The notes below the pieces were generated by a model. It saw only the letters and a program-made list of their open reading frames with translations, ran no database searches and was not told the origin of the DNA. Shown piece by piece: positions 1 through 12,649 of a stretch of DNA of 64,000 bases. Each line of letters opens with the position of its first letter. Positions within the stretch are counted from its first letter, which is position 1. The DNA is from Stichopus chloronotus. Its lineage: Eukaryota; Echinodermata; Holothuroidea; Aspidochirotida; Stichopodidae. The position numbers and the translations under genes are program-made. The stretch lies in assembly GCA_021234535.1 (NCBI GenBank), contig CM037838.1, positions 31,969,969-32,033,968 on the forward strand. The letters run 5' to 3'.

Positions 1-1300
1 TTGTTGGATTCTAGGATCCGTTGGGAAAAACTGTTGTTTATTTTGTACGTAAATATATCATAGATTTCTGGTGGAACTCGGCAACCCATAGCGCAACCAA
101 TTTTTTGGCGATAAAACTGTTTAACTCAAATTCCATCGGAAGATAAGTTCAAATATTTTGCGTATGGAGGTGGAGGAAATTTTATTAATTTTATGTAGTT
201 TTTTATCTGCTTTTGCAAACTAAGGGGGGGGGGGGGAGGATTTTGTGTCCTCTTGGTATTGCATGTCAATTGCTGATGTGGGAGTTTTGTGGTTGTACGG
301 AGATAGGTACTCCAATGTGATCTCATCAAACTCCTTTTTAGAGAACAAGTCTAGAGGCGTATTTTGGACTAACTTTTTAGTTTCTAAAGTCATATCACTA
401 TCTAACTATTCGTAGTGGTGACTAGACAGATGTCTTTCAACTTCGACTTGATAGTCTCTGTGATTGAATATTGCGATGTCCCTGCATTTATCAAACGGTT
501 TAATAACGACAAAGAGGTCGTCGTTATTGTGTGTTTAATTAATGTAAACACTGGTATTAACATTAACACTGGTTTCTATGTTATTGATTTCTATATTATT
601 GATAGGAACACCAACTACTTCTGCCTGTGTTGCTTCTATATAGATAGTCAGCTACATTTTTGCTAAAGGTCATTTTAGGTGACCATGTAGATGTAAATAT
701 TTCTTATTATCATTTAAATTCTGAAAAAATGAAGAACTTTCTATCGTTCCTCATCACTTCAACATTTCTTATAATTACGCTGTTGGTGATGCTTCATTTG
801 CTTTCATAATACCAACAAAATGCTGCCTCCATAAGGATCTGAACAGTTCAAATTGACAGGAATATGTGTTATATCCTTCATCGATATTCATAAAGATACT
901 CAGATTTGGATACAAATGTCTGTTAGAAATGTTTAAACATAGCATTGATTCACTGCTGAACTAACGGTTAGCAAGACGTTTTGAATGAGAATTTTCACTT
1001 GTACTGTTTCTGTTATCGTGGTAGTGAAAAACCTTCGATTGTGCGCTAGAACATTGAAGAGGCCATAACTCATGTAGACTTAAAATCAACTTGAAACTTT
1101 TTTTTTTCCTGAATATTTGGACAAACTGATATCCAAAACTGCCGTTGGTATCCTTGGGACAATATTATGCAATCGAAGTTTTAAGTTTCACAGTTGTCAG
1201 CGCCCACAACACAGCTCATGACGTCATATTAGAAATCGTCTCATGCAGGAGCTATCTATCCACAATAATTCAAAATGCTTCTACGTACACATGCCCTGAT
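1..1300. other. Non-coding stretch, no gene recognised
   Basis: I see no conserved protein or RNA gene here. Open frames are short and have no domain-like composition. The stretch contains one 13-base poly-G run at 224-236. Confidence 0.5.
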
Positions 1301-1309
1301 TAATTGGCT

Positions 1310-1720
1310 TCAAACTTATACACAATCTTTCTTGGGGTCTGGGCCACTTGTGGTTTGCAGGAAGTTTTGGTTCATAGTCCCGTGTGGACCCTATGGCCCA
1401 TTTTACGAAATTCTGTAAAATGCTTGGCCTCCTTCAAATTGCTAGGTACAATCTACATGGTTTGTCATCAAGATATGTTGTTAGTGGTATCTCCTTTGTG
1501 TTTATTAAATTCGTGGTCCAAGGTCTCATATGGGCACTATGACCCATTTCACGAAATTCTGCTGGATGCCACTGTTCCTACAGATTCTTTTTACGATGTT
1601 GATGTTTTGTCATATTGATACTCAGGTGGAACATTTTACACCACTTCATAAAGTGGTTCATAGGGCCCACATGGGACCTTGTACCACACATTCCTGAATA
1701 ACTCATGTGGCTCACTACGT
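1310..1720 (-). repeat. Dispersed tandem-type repeat, CCATATGGCCC family
   Basis: Read on the minus strand, this stretch repeats a half-unit of roughly 120-180 bp. The half-unit holds the phrase 'ATTTCRTRAAATGGGCCATAnGG' followed by 'GACCTTGGACC'. The same phrases form the longer arrays at 20860-22080 and 47000-47650 on the plus strand. It is non-coding; the 104-codon frame at 1304-1618 is incidental. Confidence 0.5.
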
Positions 1721-2883
1721 AAGTTACATTGCATGTTAGTTTTAAATAAATCCATGAAAGTAGGTGCAAGTAGAAGAATTTTCAATTATTGTAGAGGGAC
1801 AGCCCGTGCAAGAATCCTGCTCTTAATATGACATAATGTGACGTCATACAGAAAAAAAAATTCAAAGGGGATCTTCCAAATGTGAAACTTACAACTATGG
1901 GCCTAATTCCGTAACATTGGGGGGGGGGGGGGGGTTACAAGTACACCAAAGGCAGTTTTGGATATTAATTTGTCCAAATATGTAGTGAAACCAGTTTTCA
2001 CAGCGTTTTAGTCTACATGTCATGACATTTGGAAGAAAAAAAACGACGAAAATAGAAACATGGTATGGACCGAGGCTCACAACTACTGACAGAGGAATGT
2101 AGATGGCTCATCGGTAAGTAAAACGAGGAACTACTGTAGATAAACATCCATCTCAATGATGTATTGTTATTACTTGAAATGTTGAGATCTGACTGTGGAA
2201 TGGTTTCCAAGATGGTAAAGGTTGACCGTAGTTTTGTGTTGAAAATGTATCAAAGTATTGAATTATATATTATATCCATAGTTAAAGAAGGATGTGTTGT
2301 TTGAATAAAAACCTTTAGATTTAGCTTTTTTCGAATAAAAAGTTAGTAAAACCTCACTTTATGGTAAAAGTGCATACCACAACGATTCTCCTGTGTGAAC
2401 CACTTCTTTCGAAATGGGGTGACATTTGGACAAATAGACGTGATAGTTTTTACAGCTTTTCACAACTGTGGAAGGTATAGCCAGTTCTTTCGTGTACTTT
2501 CGAAAATGCAGGAAGTAACAAAACATCCTGTTTCAATATCAAAACTGATTTCCGAGAGGGGATTTGTTAGAAAGCTACCACTTTACAGTGCCGGGCAGCA
2601 GGGGGTAGAATATAAACCCTAATATAATGTCAAGTTTTGAAGTTTTTTATTCCTTTAAACACAGACGACATCACGTGACTTTCTGTCCACTCATTGTTCA
2701 TCACTGACGCCGCTTGTAACTCTCTTTAGAAGGATGTAACAAAAGTCTTAACTAACTAGCAAGAAGTCTCACATTAGGCCTATATCTAGTTTGACCTCAG
2801 GTAGTTTTCTACAGCACTTTATGTGACTAAATTGGGCTATGCATAATGATTTAAAAGTTAAGCATGAGGACGAATACGTGAAA

Positions 2884-3399
2884 GGATAACTGTTGTTAGG
2901 GCACATTAGTGGACGTGCTATTATAAGGATAACTGTTGTTAGGGCACATTAGTGGACGTGCTATTATAAGGATAACTGTTGTTAGGGCACATTAGTGGAC
3001 GTGCTATTATAAGGATAACTGTTGTTAGGGCACATTAGTGGACGTGCTATTATAAGGATAACTGTTGTTAGGGCACATTAGTGGACGTGCTGTTATAAGG
3101 ATAACTGTTGTTAGGGCACATTAGTGGACGTGCTATTATAAGGATAACTGTTGTTAGGGCACATTAGTGGACGTGCTATTATAAGGATAACTGTTGTTAG
3201 GGCACATTAGTGGACGTGCTGTTATAAGGATAACTGTTGTTAGGGCACATTAGTGGACGTGCTATTATAAGGATAACTGTTGTTAGGGCACATTAGTGGA
3301 CGTGCTATTATAAGGATAACTGTTGTTAGGGCACATTAGTGGACGTGCTATTATAAGGATAACTGTTGTTAGGGCACATTAGTGTACGTGCTATTATAA
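2884..3399 (+). repeat. 43 bp minisatellite, exactly 12 copies
   Basis: The 516 bases from 2884 to 3399 equal 12 x 43 with no indels. Each unit begins GGATAACTGTTGTTAGGGCA and ends GTGGACGTGCTATTATAA. Copies 5 (3056-3098) and 8 (3185-3227) carry the same A-to-G change (TGCTGTTATAA). Copy 12 carries GTGTACG instead of GTGGACG. The remaining copies look identical, which implies recent expansion or homogenisation. Each unit has a single TTAGGG, but this is not telomeric DNA. Confidence 0.97.
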
Positions 3400-3929
3400 T
3401 GGTCCTTTTGGGAAGCCTTCGTTCCCGGTATGATTGCGTCTTTGGGAGGACAATTTAATGTAACACTTATGAATGGCCACTTTGCAAACTACATCTGTGT
3501 ATTGTAATACGTTATATTTAATTTCTTTTCAGAATGGATGGGGTTTTTTTTATCACTGTCGAAATCAAATATGGCAATCAATCATCTCTTCTGAGAATGG
3601 TAATTGCTTAGTTTGATAAGATATAAAGATTCCAGTTCATCTGTCAAGTTGTTTACATGATTTTTGTACGAGCTTAGTATTAATTACCGGTGATATATGT
3701 CCTTACTTGTCTTTATGTACTGGGATAATTAACTGGTTTTCAGAGCCTACAATGTATTCTGTTTCCAAATACGTCACTGGATCACTGCATGACGTAGGTC
3801 TTTATCAGTCACTTGCAGGACGAATACCCCTTAGTCTTCATCGACACAGAAAGAGAATGATAAATCGACGAATGAAAAAGAATGTGTCTCTACGTTGATA
3901 TCCGCGCACAAGATTGTAGATATACGTGC

Positions 3930-4745
3930 CACCAAGTTGACCCTGTTTTACTAATTGTATAACTTAATTTAACTCGCTGGCTACGGTTATGAGCATCACA
4001 TTGTCACCGTCAAAAATAGCAAACAACAAGGACAACAGTAACAAGAAAAATACTTTAAACGGACAGCAAAATTTGATGGTTAATGTTGATCAACTCATTT
4101 CATCTAAGCTACTGCAGGCTAATTAAGATGATCATACATTCCATATATCTATCATGCGATGATTTTGTACAACCGCGCTGGTGTGCGGAACTGTTGAGCT
4201 TGTATGCTAATGCTGGTAGTGGTTACAGTCTTATTATTATTATTATGCTACGTGGGCCTAGTTTGGAAGATTGTAACTCTACACATTTCCATTCATTCTT
4301 GTTAGTATATCTTAACTTTATAGGGATTACTAACTTACTAGCATAATAGTCAAATAGTAGATAACAGACACTATTTCAGAATTTTAATTCTTCTTAAAAC
4401 AATTCGGGGAGGAAATCTGCCACTAAGACATCGGCATAACGTCTTGTCACATCGGTCCTGCGCAGGCGCAGATACATCTAGTCTAGTCTTCTCGACTCTC
4501 TGCCGTAGATCAGTTTGCAGTGGTGACGATTAAAACACCACATATACTCTCATCAAGGTTCCAATGTTAGGCGAGAATCTTCAAATTTTCTCACACCAAG
4601 GTTAGTATCTCCTGTCGCCCCGTTAAACAAGGTTAATGGCCATTGCCCTGACTTATATACAAACTGAAGACATCAAACATCCTACACTGAAAAGTGGAAT
4701 CATGGTAAATAATTGACTTGTAAGGAGAAACTCGTGGCAAATAAC
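3930..4745 (+). repeat. Segment duplicated elsewhere in the window (copy 1)
   Basis: This stretch shares its order of motifs with 16497-17195. Shared motifs are 'AACTCGCTGnCnACGGTnATGA', 'CACATTGTCACCGT', 'GGTGACGATT(A/G)AAACACCA', 'AAGGTTA(A/G)TGGCCATTGCC(C/T)TGAC' and 'TTGTAAG(G/A)AGAAAC'. The copies are diverged and carry indels, so this is an old duplication or an unnamed dispersed repeat. No coding potential is visible. Confidence 0.6.
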
Positions 4746-5166
4746 AAGTTTGACGTCCTCTGAAAGAAAAACAAAAAACAAAAACAAGCCAGAAAGCCAA
4801 AAGGCTTTGTGATTCCTTGCTACATGGTTATGTTACAACAAACATGAATTATTCACATGACAAGTATAAGATCAACTGTAGTTATTTTTCTTGATACACC
4901 ACAAGCCTTTAACCCAAAATGACCTTTATTTTGGTGACCTAAAATGACCGCGACATTTGACGTCCACCAAAAGCAATAGGGATCACCTACCCAGGCCATA
5001 CAACCCACACATCAAGTACAGTATGAGTATGACAGTCAACATTCAGTATCTCTGAGCTCCAAGAAACACACAGTAATCAATGCTGCTTCTAGTCTTGCCT
5101 GTTGTTAGTTGAATCAAATAACTCAACCTTACCTCATCTGAACTCAGCTTGTCTGCCATATTTACC

Positions 5167-5580
5167 TTAAAAGTCTTCATAAACGACCAGAATGTTCTTG
5201 GGTCTCCATCGTATGGTGGAATTTCTACCTAAGGTAATTCCAACGCTAATTTGAAACTCAATTTTCTCCTTTAACTTTTTCAATGCTTCCTCCCTCTCCT
5301 CAGTATAATGCTTTTGGCATTCCAACATCCAGCTTTCTGCTTGCTCAAATGCTTCATCAGACAACAGCCCAGCCAGATCAGCATGACCCTCTTCCATTGC
5401 CTCAAATTGGCGCTCTGCCTTTGGCAAATTTTCCTTTGTCGACTCTGCGATAATTTCTTCCTTGTTACAAGTAGCTCTTAACACACTCAAAGTCCTCGTA
5501 AGTTGACCCTAAGTTATGATTTCTCCTCAATATTTTTGCTTCCTCCATCCTTTCCGACATTGTGAAATATGATTGAAAGC
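5167..5580 (-). pseudogene. Acidic coiled-coil fragment, possibly retroelement gag
   Basis: From a possible start near 5563 the minus strand reads MSERMEEAKILRRN..., hits a stop after about 30 codons, and resumes one frame over in a 107-residue stretch (5490-5167). That stretch is rich in Glu, Lys and Ala, with segments such as EAMEEGHADLAGLLSDEAFE and YTEEREEALKKLKEK. Low-complexity acidic helices like these are typical of gag regions of BEL/Pao-type LTR elements, but no diagnostic motif (zinc knuckle, protease, RT) is present. The frameshift and the abrupt end at VVYEDF argue against a working gene. It sits inside the interrupted repeat at 4785-6395. It could equally be a host pseudogene or a chance frame. 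Confidence 0.3.
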
Positions 5581-6307
5581 ACTCCAATTTGATTGTTAAG
5601 AAACCTTGTTCTGCTACCAGCTGTTCCTTTGGATATTGACATTATCCAAATAAATGACAGAACGAATGTTTTTTTTTATTTTCTTCATTCTTTTTATAAA
5701 CCCATTAACATTCCAATGCATGAATTAATGCCACCTTGTCTATCTGACCCCATGACCCCCCATACCAAGACTATCTCTCTGGACAACTTATCGGAGGCCC
5801 CTCACACTAGAAGTTACTCACTAAGTTACAAATGCAGTACTGTAGCCTTAAATCTGGAGCAAAAAGCCTCTGGTGACTTCAGATGACCTTTGATCTCCAC
5901 TACAAACAAAAGAGATCATCTACTTAATATGAGAAAATGAAGCCCATATGCTTTTCAACTAATTTGTACGGTAGTTTATAATACCCACAATATTGGTGTT
6001 TAGGCTATTATTATTGTTTTATAGTGAAAAATTATCCCTTCCTCTCTATTGATAAGCATTAAATTTCACAGGGTCGTGAACCTGTTAATAACAGACAACC
6101 TTATCAAGTTTAAAACAAATCTGACCCACAGATAAGGAATTATAGCAGTTTTAACATTTTTTATGTTTTACCCCATAACCTCATTAATATGCAAGATTTG
6201 GACACCAAAAACAATAGGGATCATCTACTCAATATGGGCAACCTACATGCCAAAAATGAAATTACTCACAGTTACCGTTCTTGAGAGAGAGTGTTTACGA
6301 GCAACCG

Positions 6308-6343
6308 TCACACACACACACACCCATACACGCACACACACAC
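6308..6343 (+). repeat. (CA)n microsatellite
   Basis: An imperfect CACACA run, broken by CCATACACG, lies directly before the terminal hairpin of the dispersed element. The copy at 36125-36175 also has a CA-rich tract at this position, so the tract appears to be part of the element. Confidence 0.85.
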
Positions 6344-6357
6344 GACTTCAGGACTGC

Positions 6358-6394
6358 ATAGATTCCCCTGCCTACGGCAAGGAATCAAAAACCG
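6358..6394 (+). other. Terminal stem-loop plus A-tail of the dispersed element
   Basis: GATTCC-CCTGCC and GGCA-AGGAATC form a near-perfect stem followed by AAAAA. The same structure with compensating differences occurs at 36189-36226. It defines the 3' end of this family. Confidence 0.7.
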
Positions 6395-6399
6395 CAACC

Positions 6400-7730
6400 T
6401 ATATCGCAGTAAAATTGACGATGTGGACGTTTGAAGTAAAGAATTGTTCTCAAATCTCGAATACTATGAAAGAAATTAAGACAAGAGTTGAAGCAGACTT
6501 TCTCCATCTTACTCTAACTAAATCTGAGGAAAGGTGGACGTGGACAAATCCTTTGTTTATACAAAAGATTAAAAAACTTATTTTTCCTTTTTAATAGGTG
6601 CTTTGCACTTCACAATTTGGAAAGTGGTACTAAGAGCATATGCAATTCGCTGACTGCAATTAATTATTCTTTCCAACATTAAATATTTTGTACATATTGT
6701 ATATTTGCATATTGCAGCTTAATTTGTATGCATTTGTTTATTGTATATTTGAATATTTGTTTATATTGCATATTATTTTGTATTTTTGTGATATAGAGCC
6801 AAATTAGTAACTACTTACTGCTTATTCTCTCCAGTATTAGGTATTTGTGTAATTGTATTTGCGTATCTTATTACATATTTATTTACCCGTTAAGGGTCTG
6901 TACATTTATATTGTATATATGTTGAAATGGTGGACCTTCTGGGTAAATGATAAAAGATAATTCTTTCGCTAAGAGTATAAATAGAAACATCTTCATTAGG
7001 CTTTAATATCAACCTTTCTACCTTGAATTGTATTGTTTAATTATGTAATTTAACAAAATAAAAAAATGAAGTGTTCTCAATCATTTAACCGTTCATCTTA
7101 GTTTTAGTTTTATCATTTTGACAAAGTGCAGGTTATATTTAGGAGATGTCCCCCTCTTGCACAAAGCGAGGGTCACTCGTCCCCCAGTTCAACCCCTCCC
7201 CCCCCCCCCCCGATCCACGCCCATGGTAAATAACATCAGAGGTGTAAACTCAAACCTCTTTTATATCAAGGGCACAATCCACTGTGATATGAAAGTTTTG
7301 AGAAAGTGTCTGTAGTATATGCATAGCTCTTAACTAAGATGTGTGATCTAAGTCGCAGACACGATTGCCTGCCTCACCGACAAACTGACTGAAGATAGTC
7401 CTAATACTTTACTGTAGTTCAAAGTCCATAAACGAGTAACCATCTCTTAAAACTATTACAGAAATATTAAATTGATTGAAACGAGTAAATAAATGAGTGA
7501 ACACTGGCCAGGTGGTGTTTGTATGTATAGCCTCAACGGCGTAATATGATAAACACGTCTAACACATTGTGAAGTGTCAATATAATTTTACGCTGCCTTC
7601 ATTTCCATATCTTTACTGGCTAACGTTCAAAGGTGTTACTGCTATATAGCGTACTCAAATACTGGGTAAACTAGCGAAGATAATTCACATTCCAATGTAG
7701 TACAACAGGTTTGATTGCATGAATGGAATA
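6400..7730. other. Non-coding, AT-rich stretch
   Basis: No gene is recognised. Positions 6660-6900 are a degenerate series of 'TATTGTATATTTG'-like words. A poly-C run lies at 7198-7211. Confidence 0.5.
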
Positions 7731-7734
7731 GGGG

Positions 7735-7955
7735 TGGTGTGGAAACGTAGGGTAGTAAAATCGCTCGGCGCAAATGTAGACGCACCTAAAAGCAAATGTA
7801 GTTTTACATTTGCGGGGAGCTATTTTTACTACATAAGCTGTTGATCTTTCTACCTTAACGGGGAGTTAACTGCATATGTGGTTGAGTGTGCTGCATTAGC
7901 GATTTATACTACATACGCTGGTATTTTCTACATTTGCGGTTGAAACATCCCTGAT
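7735..7955. repeat. Short-hairpin region built on the word GCAAATGTAG
   Basis: The word (G)CAAATGTA(G) and its complement TACATTTGC recur at 7770, 7792, 7812 and 7932. The pair at about 7793-7815 forms a perfect stem of nine bases around GTTT. This may be the palindromic end of an unrecognised MITE. No ORF is present. Confidence 0.4.
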
Positions 7956-7964
7956 TGCAGATCT

Positions 7965-8300
7965 GATGTTCTTAAGTGCACAAAATGGTCCAAAAGGCAC
8001 TTGAAAACGCCCTCAATGGTGTGGCTTTCATGTTTAAAGCACACGTTGAGTATATCGATGAAACTTTGCAAGTACATTTTTTGCATGCCGCTGATAACAC
8101 ATCAGCAATTCTTCAGTGTTCAAATTGGTGCAAAAGGCACTGAAGAACACCCGAGAGAGGGCGCTGGTTTGGCCACATTTAAAGCGTCGTTGAAACGTCA
8201 CAGCTACATTCCTTACATGCTACTGATAATTGATCATCATTTCTCAATTGTTCAAATTAGTGTAAAATGCACTCAAGGAGGCAAAAAATGGAGCAGATTT
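7965..8300 (+). repeat. Tandem repeat of about 125-150 bp, three degenerate units
   Basis: The phrase 'CAGTGTTCAAATTGGTGCAAAAGGCACT' (variants at about 7972, 8115 and 8245) starts each unit. It is followed by 'nnnCACATTTAAAGC' and a 'TACATTnnnTGCATGC' segment. The 138-codon frame at 8001-8417 runs through the array and is explained by it. Confidence 0.55.
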
Positions 8301-8454
8301 TGCACATTTGAAGAATGTACAGATAGATCTCGTGGACAACGTTCTCCTGCCAATACAAGGTCAATAAACAGTATTCACTTACAGGAGGGAACCTACAAAG
8401 TTAAGAGACCACAATGACACTTTAAAGGAATTTCAGTCGAAGGTCATCGCTTTA

Positions 8455-8956
8455 ACTAATGGTATCTCACGGGTAGAAAGGGTACGCTAAAAGCGTACCA
8501 TACCAGTTCACTGTTCGTAGAGATCCACCTAAGCTTCCGGCCCAGGGCACCATAACTTCCCGGGGAGTTTACGAGTACTTTGAACTCTCTTCTACAATAA
8601 ATACGAAAAGGGCTTTGTGTTGTTAGAAGGAAAAGCTGTAACGCCAAGCTAAAATGAAACTGAAGAGATTCCTCGAGAGGGAAGCTATAGCCAAGACTGA
8701 CCTGAAAAGCAAATTAGTGCTTAACATCTCTGACAGAAACATGTATGATATAGAGACTATTGCACTGTGTAAAGTGCTGATATTTATTCCCTGGCAAATA
8801 AAATCGAAACGTGGTGGAATTCTCGTGTCTGTTGAAGACCCAAAGGAAAAAAGAAAATTCGTTTCATCATGCATGATAAAAAGCAACCATGCAGTCACCG
8901 CTGTCTCATGTGAATGCTCCAGGGGGAAAACACTCACCGAGAATGCACAAAGTTAA
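8455..8956 (+). CDS. Unrecognised small ORF with a palindromic leader
   Basis: An ORF of 100 codons at 8654-8956 starts MKLKRFLEREAIAK and is rich in Lys and Ile. I do not recognise a family. Upstream, at 8484-8502, GGTACGCT-AAA-AGCGTACC forms a perfect hairpin, and the 200 bases before the ORF have a lower AT content than their surroundings. This resembles the 5' region plus start of a degraded retroelement reading frame. The ORF runs out near a C-rich/A-rich tract (8963-8985). No membrane segment or catalytic motif is visible. Chance cannot be excluded. Confidence 0.2.
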
Positions 8957-8959
8957 GCG

Positions 8960-11900
8960 TCACCCCCCCCAAAAAAAAAAAAATCTGGATCCTCTAGAGG
9001 AAGGAGGAACTGTGAAAAGGAAGACCTTAATTGACGTCATTTCGACTGAGCTTCAGTTGAAGAGAGAGGAAAAAGAAAAATATGATTATTGTTCTTGTAT
9101 GTTTCAATTGTCACAACGGTGACATCGACTTGACACGGCGATCTTACTAGCCAGTAGAGATAGTTTTTAATTTGGAGGGCGTTACTTTAGTTAATGAAGG
9201 TCTAAGAGTGCGAAGGAAGAACTGAGGCTAAGAACCAAATCTACTCTTTATGCATACAGTATGCATACAGTAGCCATGTATAAATATGTATACGTCACTA
9301 AGATGATTACACACTTCAAGCGGGTAGTTGTAGGTAACTAAAAATAAGCTAGAAACGCATTGACTGTTGCTATCCTGACTTGTAGCACATTTCATGTCAC
9401 CATCGTTTTTCTGTACGCATGCGTACACGTGGACAAATATTACTAAATGTGGACAGAAAATACTGTTCGCCGGACACAATTTTAGAAAATATTGTGTGAG
9501 GAATACCCGGACACTATCTTTTATCACATCGGGATCTTTAATGTTTTGGAGGTGGGGCGGCGGCGGTGGCGGAGCGTTGTTGCCACGGAAACAAATTGAA
9601 GTTGAGGTCTTAGCTTGACTTCGTTTCACAAGGTACCGGTAGAGCATTTCCTGTCAACATGTAGACTACATAAAATATTTTCATGTTCTTGTGTGATATC
9701 GTTATACTAAAATTTTAAAACTTTATCGGTTCACTATGTTTTCCTCTTGTACTCAATTCCGTAACTTAATCAAATTGCCAACTTCAGTAACGACCAAACT
9801 GATTGCTTTAGACCCCAGCGACTAGAATATCATATCGTGCGGCAGTGGCGTAGTAAAGGGGGGGGGGGGGGCAACGACCCTTCACTACACAAATCGTGTG
9901 AGCAAAATGACGTAGACGAAAAAATGAAAAGATAGGAAGACTAAGAATGACGAATAATTGAAAGAGAAAGGCAAAGAAAAAAGAAGCTGAGTTTTGAGGC
10001 CCTCTGCATCAGACTTTCTGCTTAAAAGTCACAGTCTACCCTGGCCGAAAATTCTGGTGCTCAACTGTAGACCTTGCGTACTGTATCTTTGTACCACATA
10101 ACCGTTGTGACGACACTAATAGCTCGCATATTCGTGAAGACCAGGATGACTTGATTCAAAGCTTCCACTAATTGGCAAGACTAATAGCTTGAAATCATCA
10201 GTAAATAATTCCTCTGAAAATTTCTCCCTTTATATTTTTTCAACCAAAACAATGGTGTATCAACTCATTTGTTGTAGCAACCAGGGGAGGAGAATACACA
10301 GATGGGAATGTTTCGGCCCCAGCCCCCCCGCCCCCCCGCCCCCCCCCCCACACGCACTCAACAAATATCCGAGGGTATTCATCCGGTACGATTTAAATAC
10401 TCACAATAAACAGTCCTAACTCCTTGTATTCCGTATATTTTTACACATTAGCTTATTCTTTCAGCAAATCGGAATAACATAGTACACGTCTCCGATATCT
10501 CCAACTGGCGTATGCACAGTGGAATGAAATATGCTGCTAAAAGAAACTTAAGAGCAGCCTTCATTATTACAGAATTAGATAAAAATAATTTCAGTAAGAA
10601 AATCAACAAGTATAAGTAGGCATGCATAAGATAACAATAAATACACTGTTAGGAAGAAATTGATGGTAATCATCACTTAGTCCTTGTTGATAAGAAGACA
10701 CTTAATATAGTAAAACGTACTAGGTTCTACAATAGAATGAAGTGAATGAAATGTAAATTCAGTGCCTTACCAATACGGTTGAGAGGATTCATAAGTGCAA
10801 TATAAAAATTAGGACAAATCCGGCAACTATCTTTCACTTGCTCTATCACAGAATATATCGACAAGCTCTGTAACTTGAAATGCTGTTCCGAATTTACGGC
10901 ATGTGTATTAGTGTAGCGTACGTAAATATCAGTAGACTAGCTATGGAAGCTGTTTGAATAGGAGTGACTGCATCATGGTGTGAACAAAGCCATATGTTCC
11001 TAATACTGTGTCACCAGCTGTGATTGCTTACTCATCATCTCAAAAGAGTGAACAATACTAATGATTTCACTCCACATGACTGTCACAAAAGATTGCACTA
11101 ACCGATTTGAAAAATCAATTTACGTAACACCTTACCAAATCCATAGTTTGGTCGGTTTTGGCAGGTTTCACATTCGTGTTTCAAGACATGTATATCATAC
11201 CTGATATACCTAACAAGGTATTAGAAAAGGACAAGTCTTAAGACTTGTCAGAATGCACGATATCATGCTATAGATTAGGTGAAAACATGTGTAGGGATGA
11301 TATGTCATTACTCTGTATTTAGTCAGATGAATGCCTTGTAACCTGGTTATGACAAATGGTACAAAAGAATAGACTAGTTGAAAACTTGGTGCGTTGGGGG
11401 GGGGGGGGCACCAAAATACGTTTTTTTATTCAATCACCGATTAGAAAGGGTCTCGGTCTAATTTTACTTGAAGTCCCGATTTTGCAGTCGCTTGTACTTG
11501 ATAGGCCTCGAGTTGATGGAAATTTAGTCACAAGCGATGAAATAAATTCCATGTCATTTGCTAATTACGTAATTACATGTGACGTAATGCTGCGACCGTC
11601 ATCGGCTGAGGAGGTCACCATTTTGATGGACCTCGTCGGAAATGTAATATGTTTAAATTCCCGATTTACAATCATCATTAATTGATATGTTCCGAGTTGG
11701 TGGAAATTGAGTCATATCTCACGTCATACGCTGATTACGTAATCACATGTGATGTGTGGTTGAAGAACGACGACCACGTTACTTATTACAATTTGGAGTT
11801 TAAGTCAATGGAGCAAGTAATAGGGGTATGCTACCTGAGTAGCAATTGTCAGAATCTGACAAGAAACCCTATGGCGCCTCAGGATTCCTCACAGAAACTT
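8960..11900. other. Non-coding stretch
   Basis: No gene is recognised. It contains CCGCC/GGCGG-rich sequence at 9549-9585, a CAGTGGCG-plus-poly-G hAT-like end at 9845-9871 whose partner end I could not find, the C-rich tract at 10323-10349 (its Pro-rich frame is an artefact), and a poly-G run at 11396-11408. Confidence 0.45.
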
Positions 11901-11921
11901 GATAAAACTGATAAACGGTAG

Positions 11922-11929
11922 ATTGTCCA
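11922..11929 (+). mobile_element. Left 8 bp target-site duplication (ATTGTCCA)
   Basis: ATTGTCCA directly precedes the element end CAGAGGCGGCACCA and is repeated exactly at 14360-14367 after the opposite end. Confidence 0.85.
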
Positions 11930-12649
11930 CAGAGGCGGCACCAAGGGGGGGGGGGGGATGGGGAAATGCCCCCCAGTCAGAGTCTTTGCCCCAAGTTGCC
12001 CCTCCCCACTCAGCTCCTGAAGTATAGTGTCCTTTCAGGAGTTTTCAAGGCAAAATAATTCACAAAAATTTTCCTCACTGTTTGAATCATTCCCAAACTT
12101 TTCAAAGTAATTAATTCTTGCTGTAGCTGTGAACACATCCCTCTTATACGGTACATTATGTTCTGCCTGGTATGCTCGATATATAAACTTAAAGTGTAAC
12201 AGATACATATGTATATATCTATTCCCTGTTAATATACTGTAACGTTTGCCCGAGCCTGTCGTGTGGTGAGGAATCAGGTCGGTGAAGGGGTAGGGGGGAA
12301 GGGCGAGAGCCTGGAGAGGTAGGGGCTGGATGACACCGATGAAAATAAATGAGTACACTAACAGAGCATGTTAGGTTTAGAAAATATAATTGAAGACATC
12401 ACCACTGTCGCAATACCAAGCAAATGAGGTGATAAAATAATTCAACAAATGAATAAACAGCAAGTGCAGTAAGCTAATACTCATACTATGCTATTGTTGT
12501 ATAGAGATGGTCATTCTACCCCACCGTACGCAAAAAGGTCGTACAAAGTTCAGTCTTCCGGTGTTTACCCCAGATTTAGTTAACCTTTTCTTTATTTCCC
12601 TCAGACAGTCAGATTAGACAATACAATACATTGAAAATAGTAAACTTAG

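Larger units (their letters stand above)
4785..6395 (+). repeat. Hairpin-ended dispersed element, TGACCTTTGACC family (interrupted)
   Basis: The 5' end (AGCCAAAAGGCTTTGTGATTC, 4793 on) closely matches the one at 35285. The body carries the family phrases 'TTTGAcCTCCACcAAAA' and 'CAATAGGGATCAYCTAC'. The 3' end is a (CA)n tract followed by the hairpin GATTCC...GGAATCAAAAA at 6359-6394, as at 36189-36226. The middle (about 5060-5860) does not match the family and contains a gag-like coiled-coil frame, so something was inserted or the copy is a composite. The class is unclear; it could be a SINE-like or Helitron-like non-autonomous element. Confidence 0.6.

Noticed and set aside
2884..3399. CRISPR-like array or telomeric repeat
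   Set aside because: The 43 bp units abut with no unique spacers and the genome is eukaryotic. TTAGGG occurs only once per unit, so it is not telomeric.
5133..5159. Possible first exon MADKLSSDE followed by GTAAGG on the minus strand
   Set aside because: Nine codons and one donor are too little evidence, and it lies inside an interrupted repeat.
8001..8417. 138-codon ORF
   Set aside because: It reads through a three-unit tandem repeat and has no family resemblance.
9228..9647. 139-codon minus-strand ORF
   Set aside because: There is no domain; its Pro-rich part is the GGCGG-rich tract and the rest has no coding signature.
10189..10419. Proline-rich ORF
   Set aside because: The proline run is the translation of the poly-C tract at 10323-10349.
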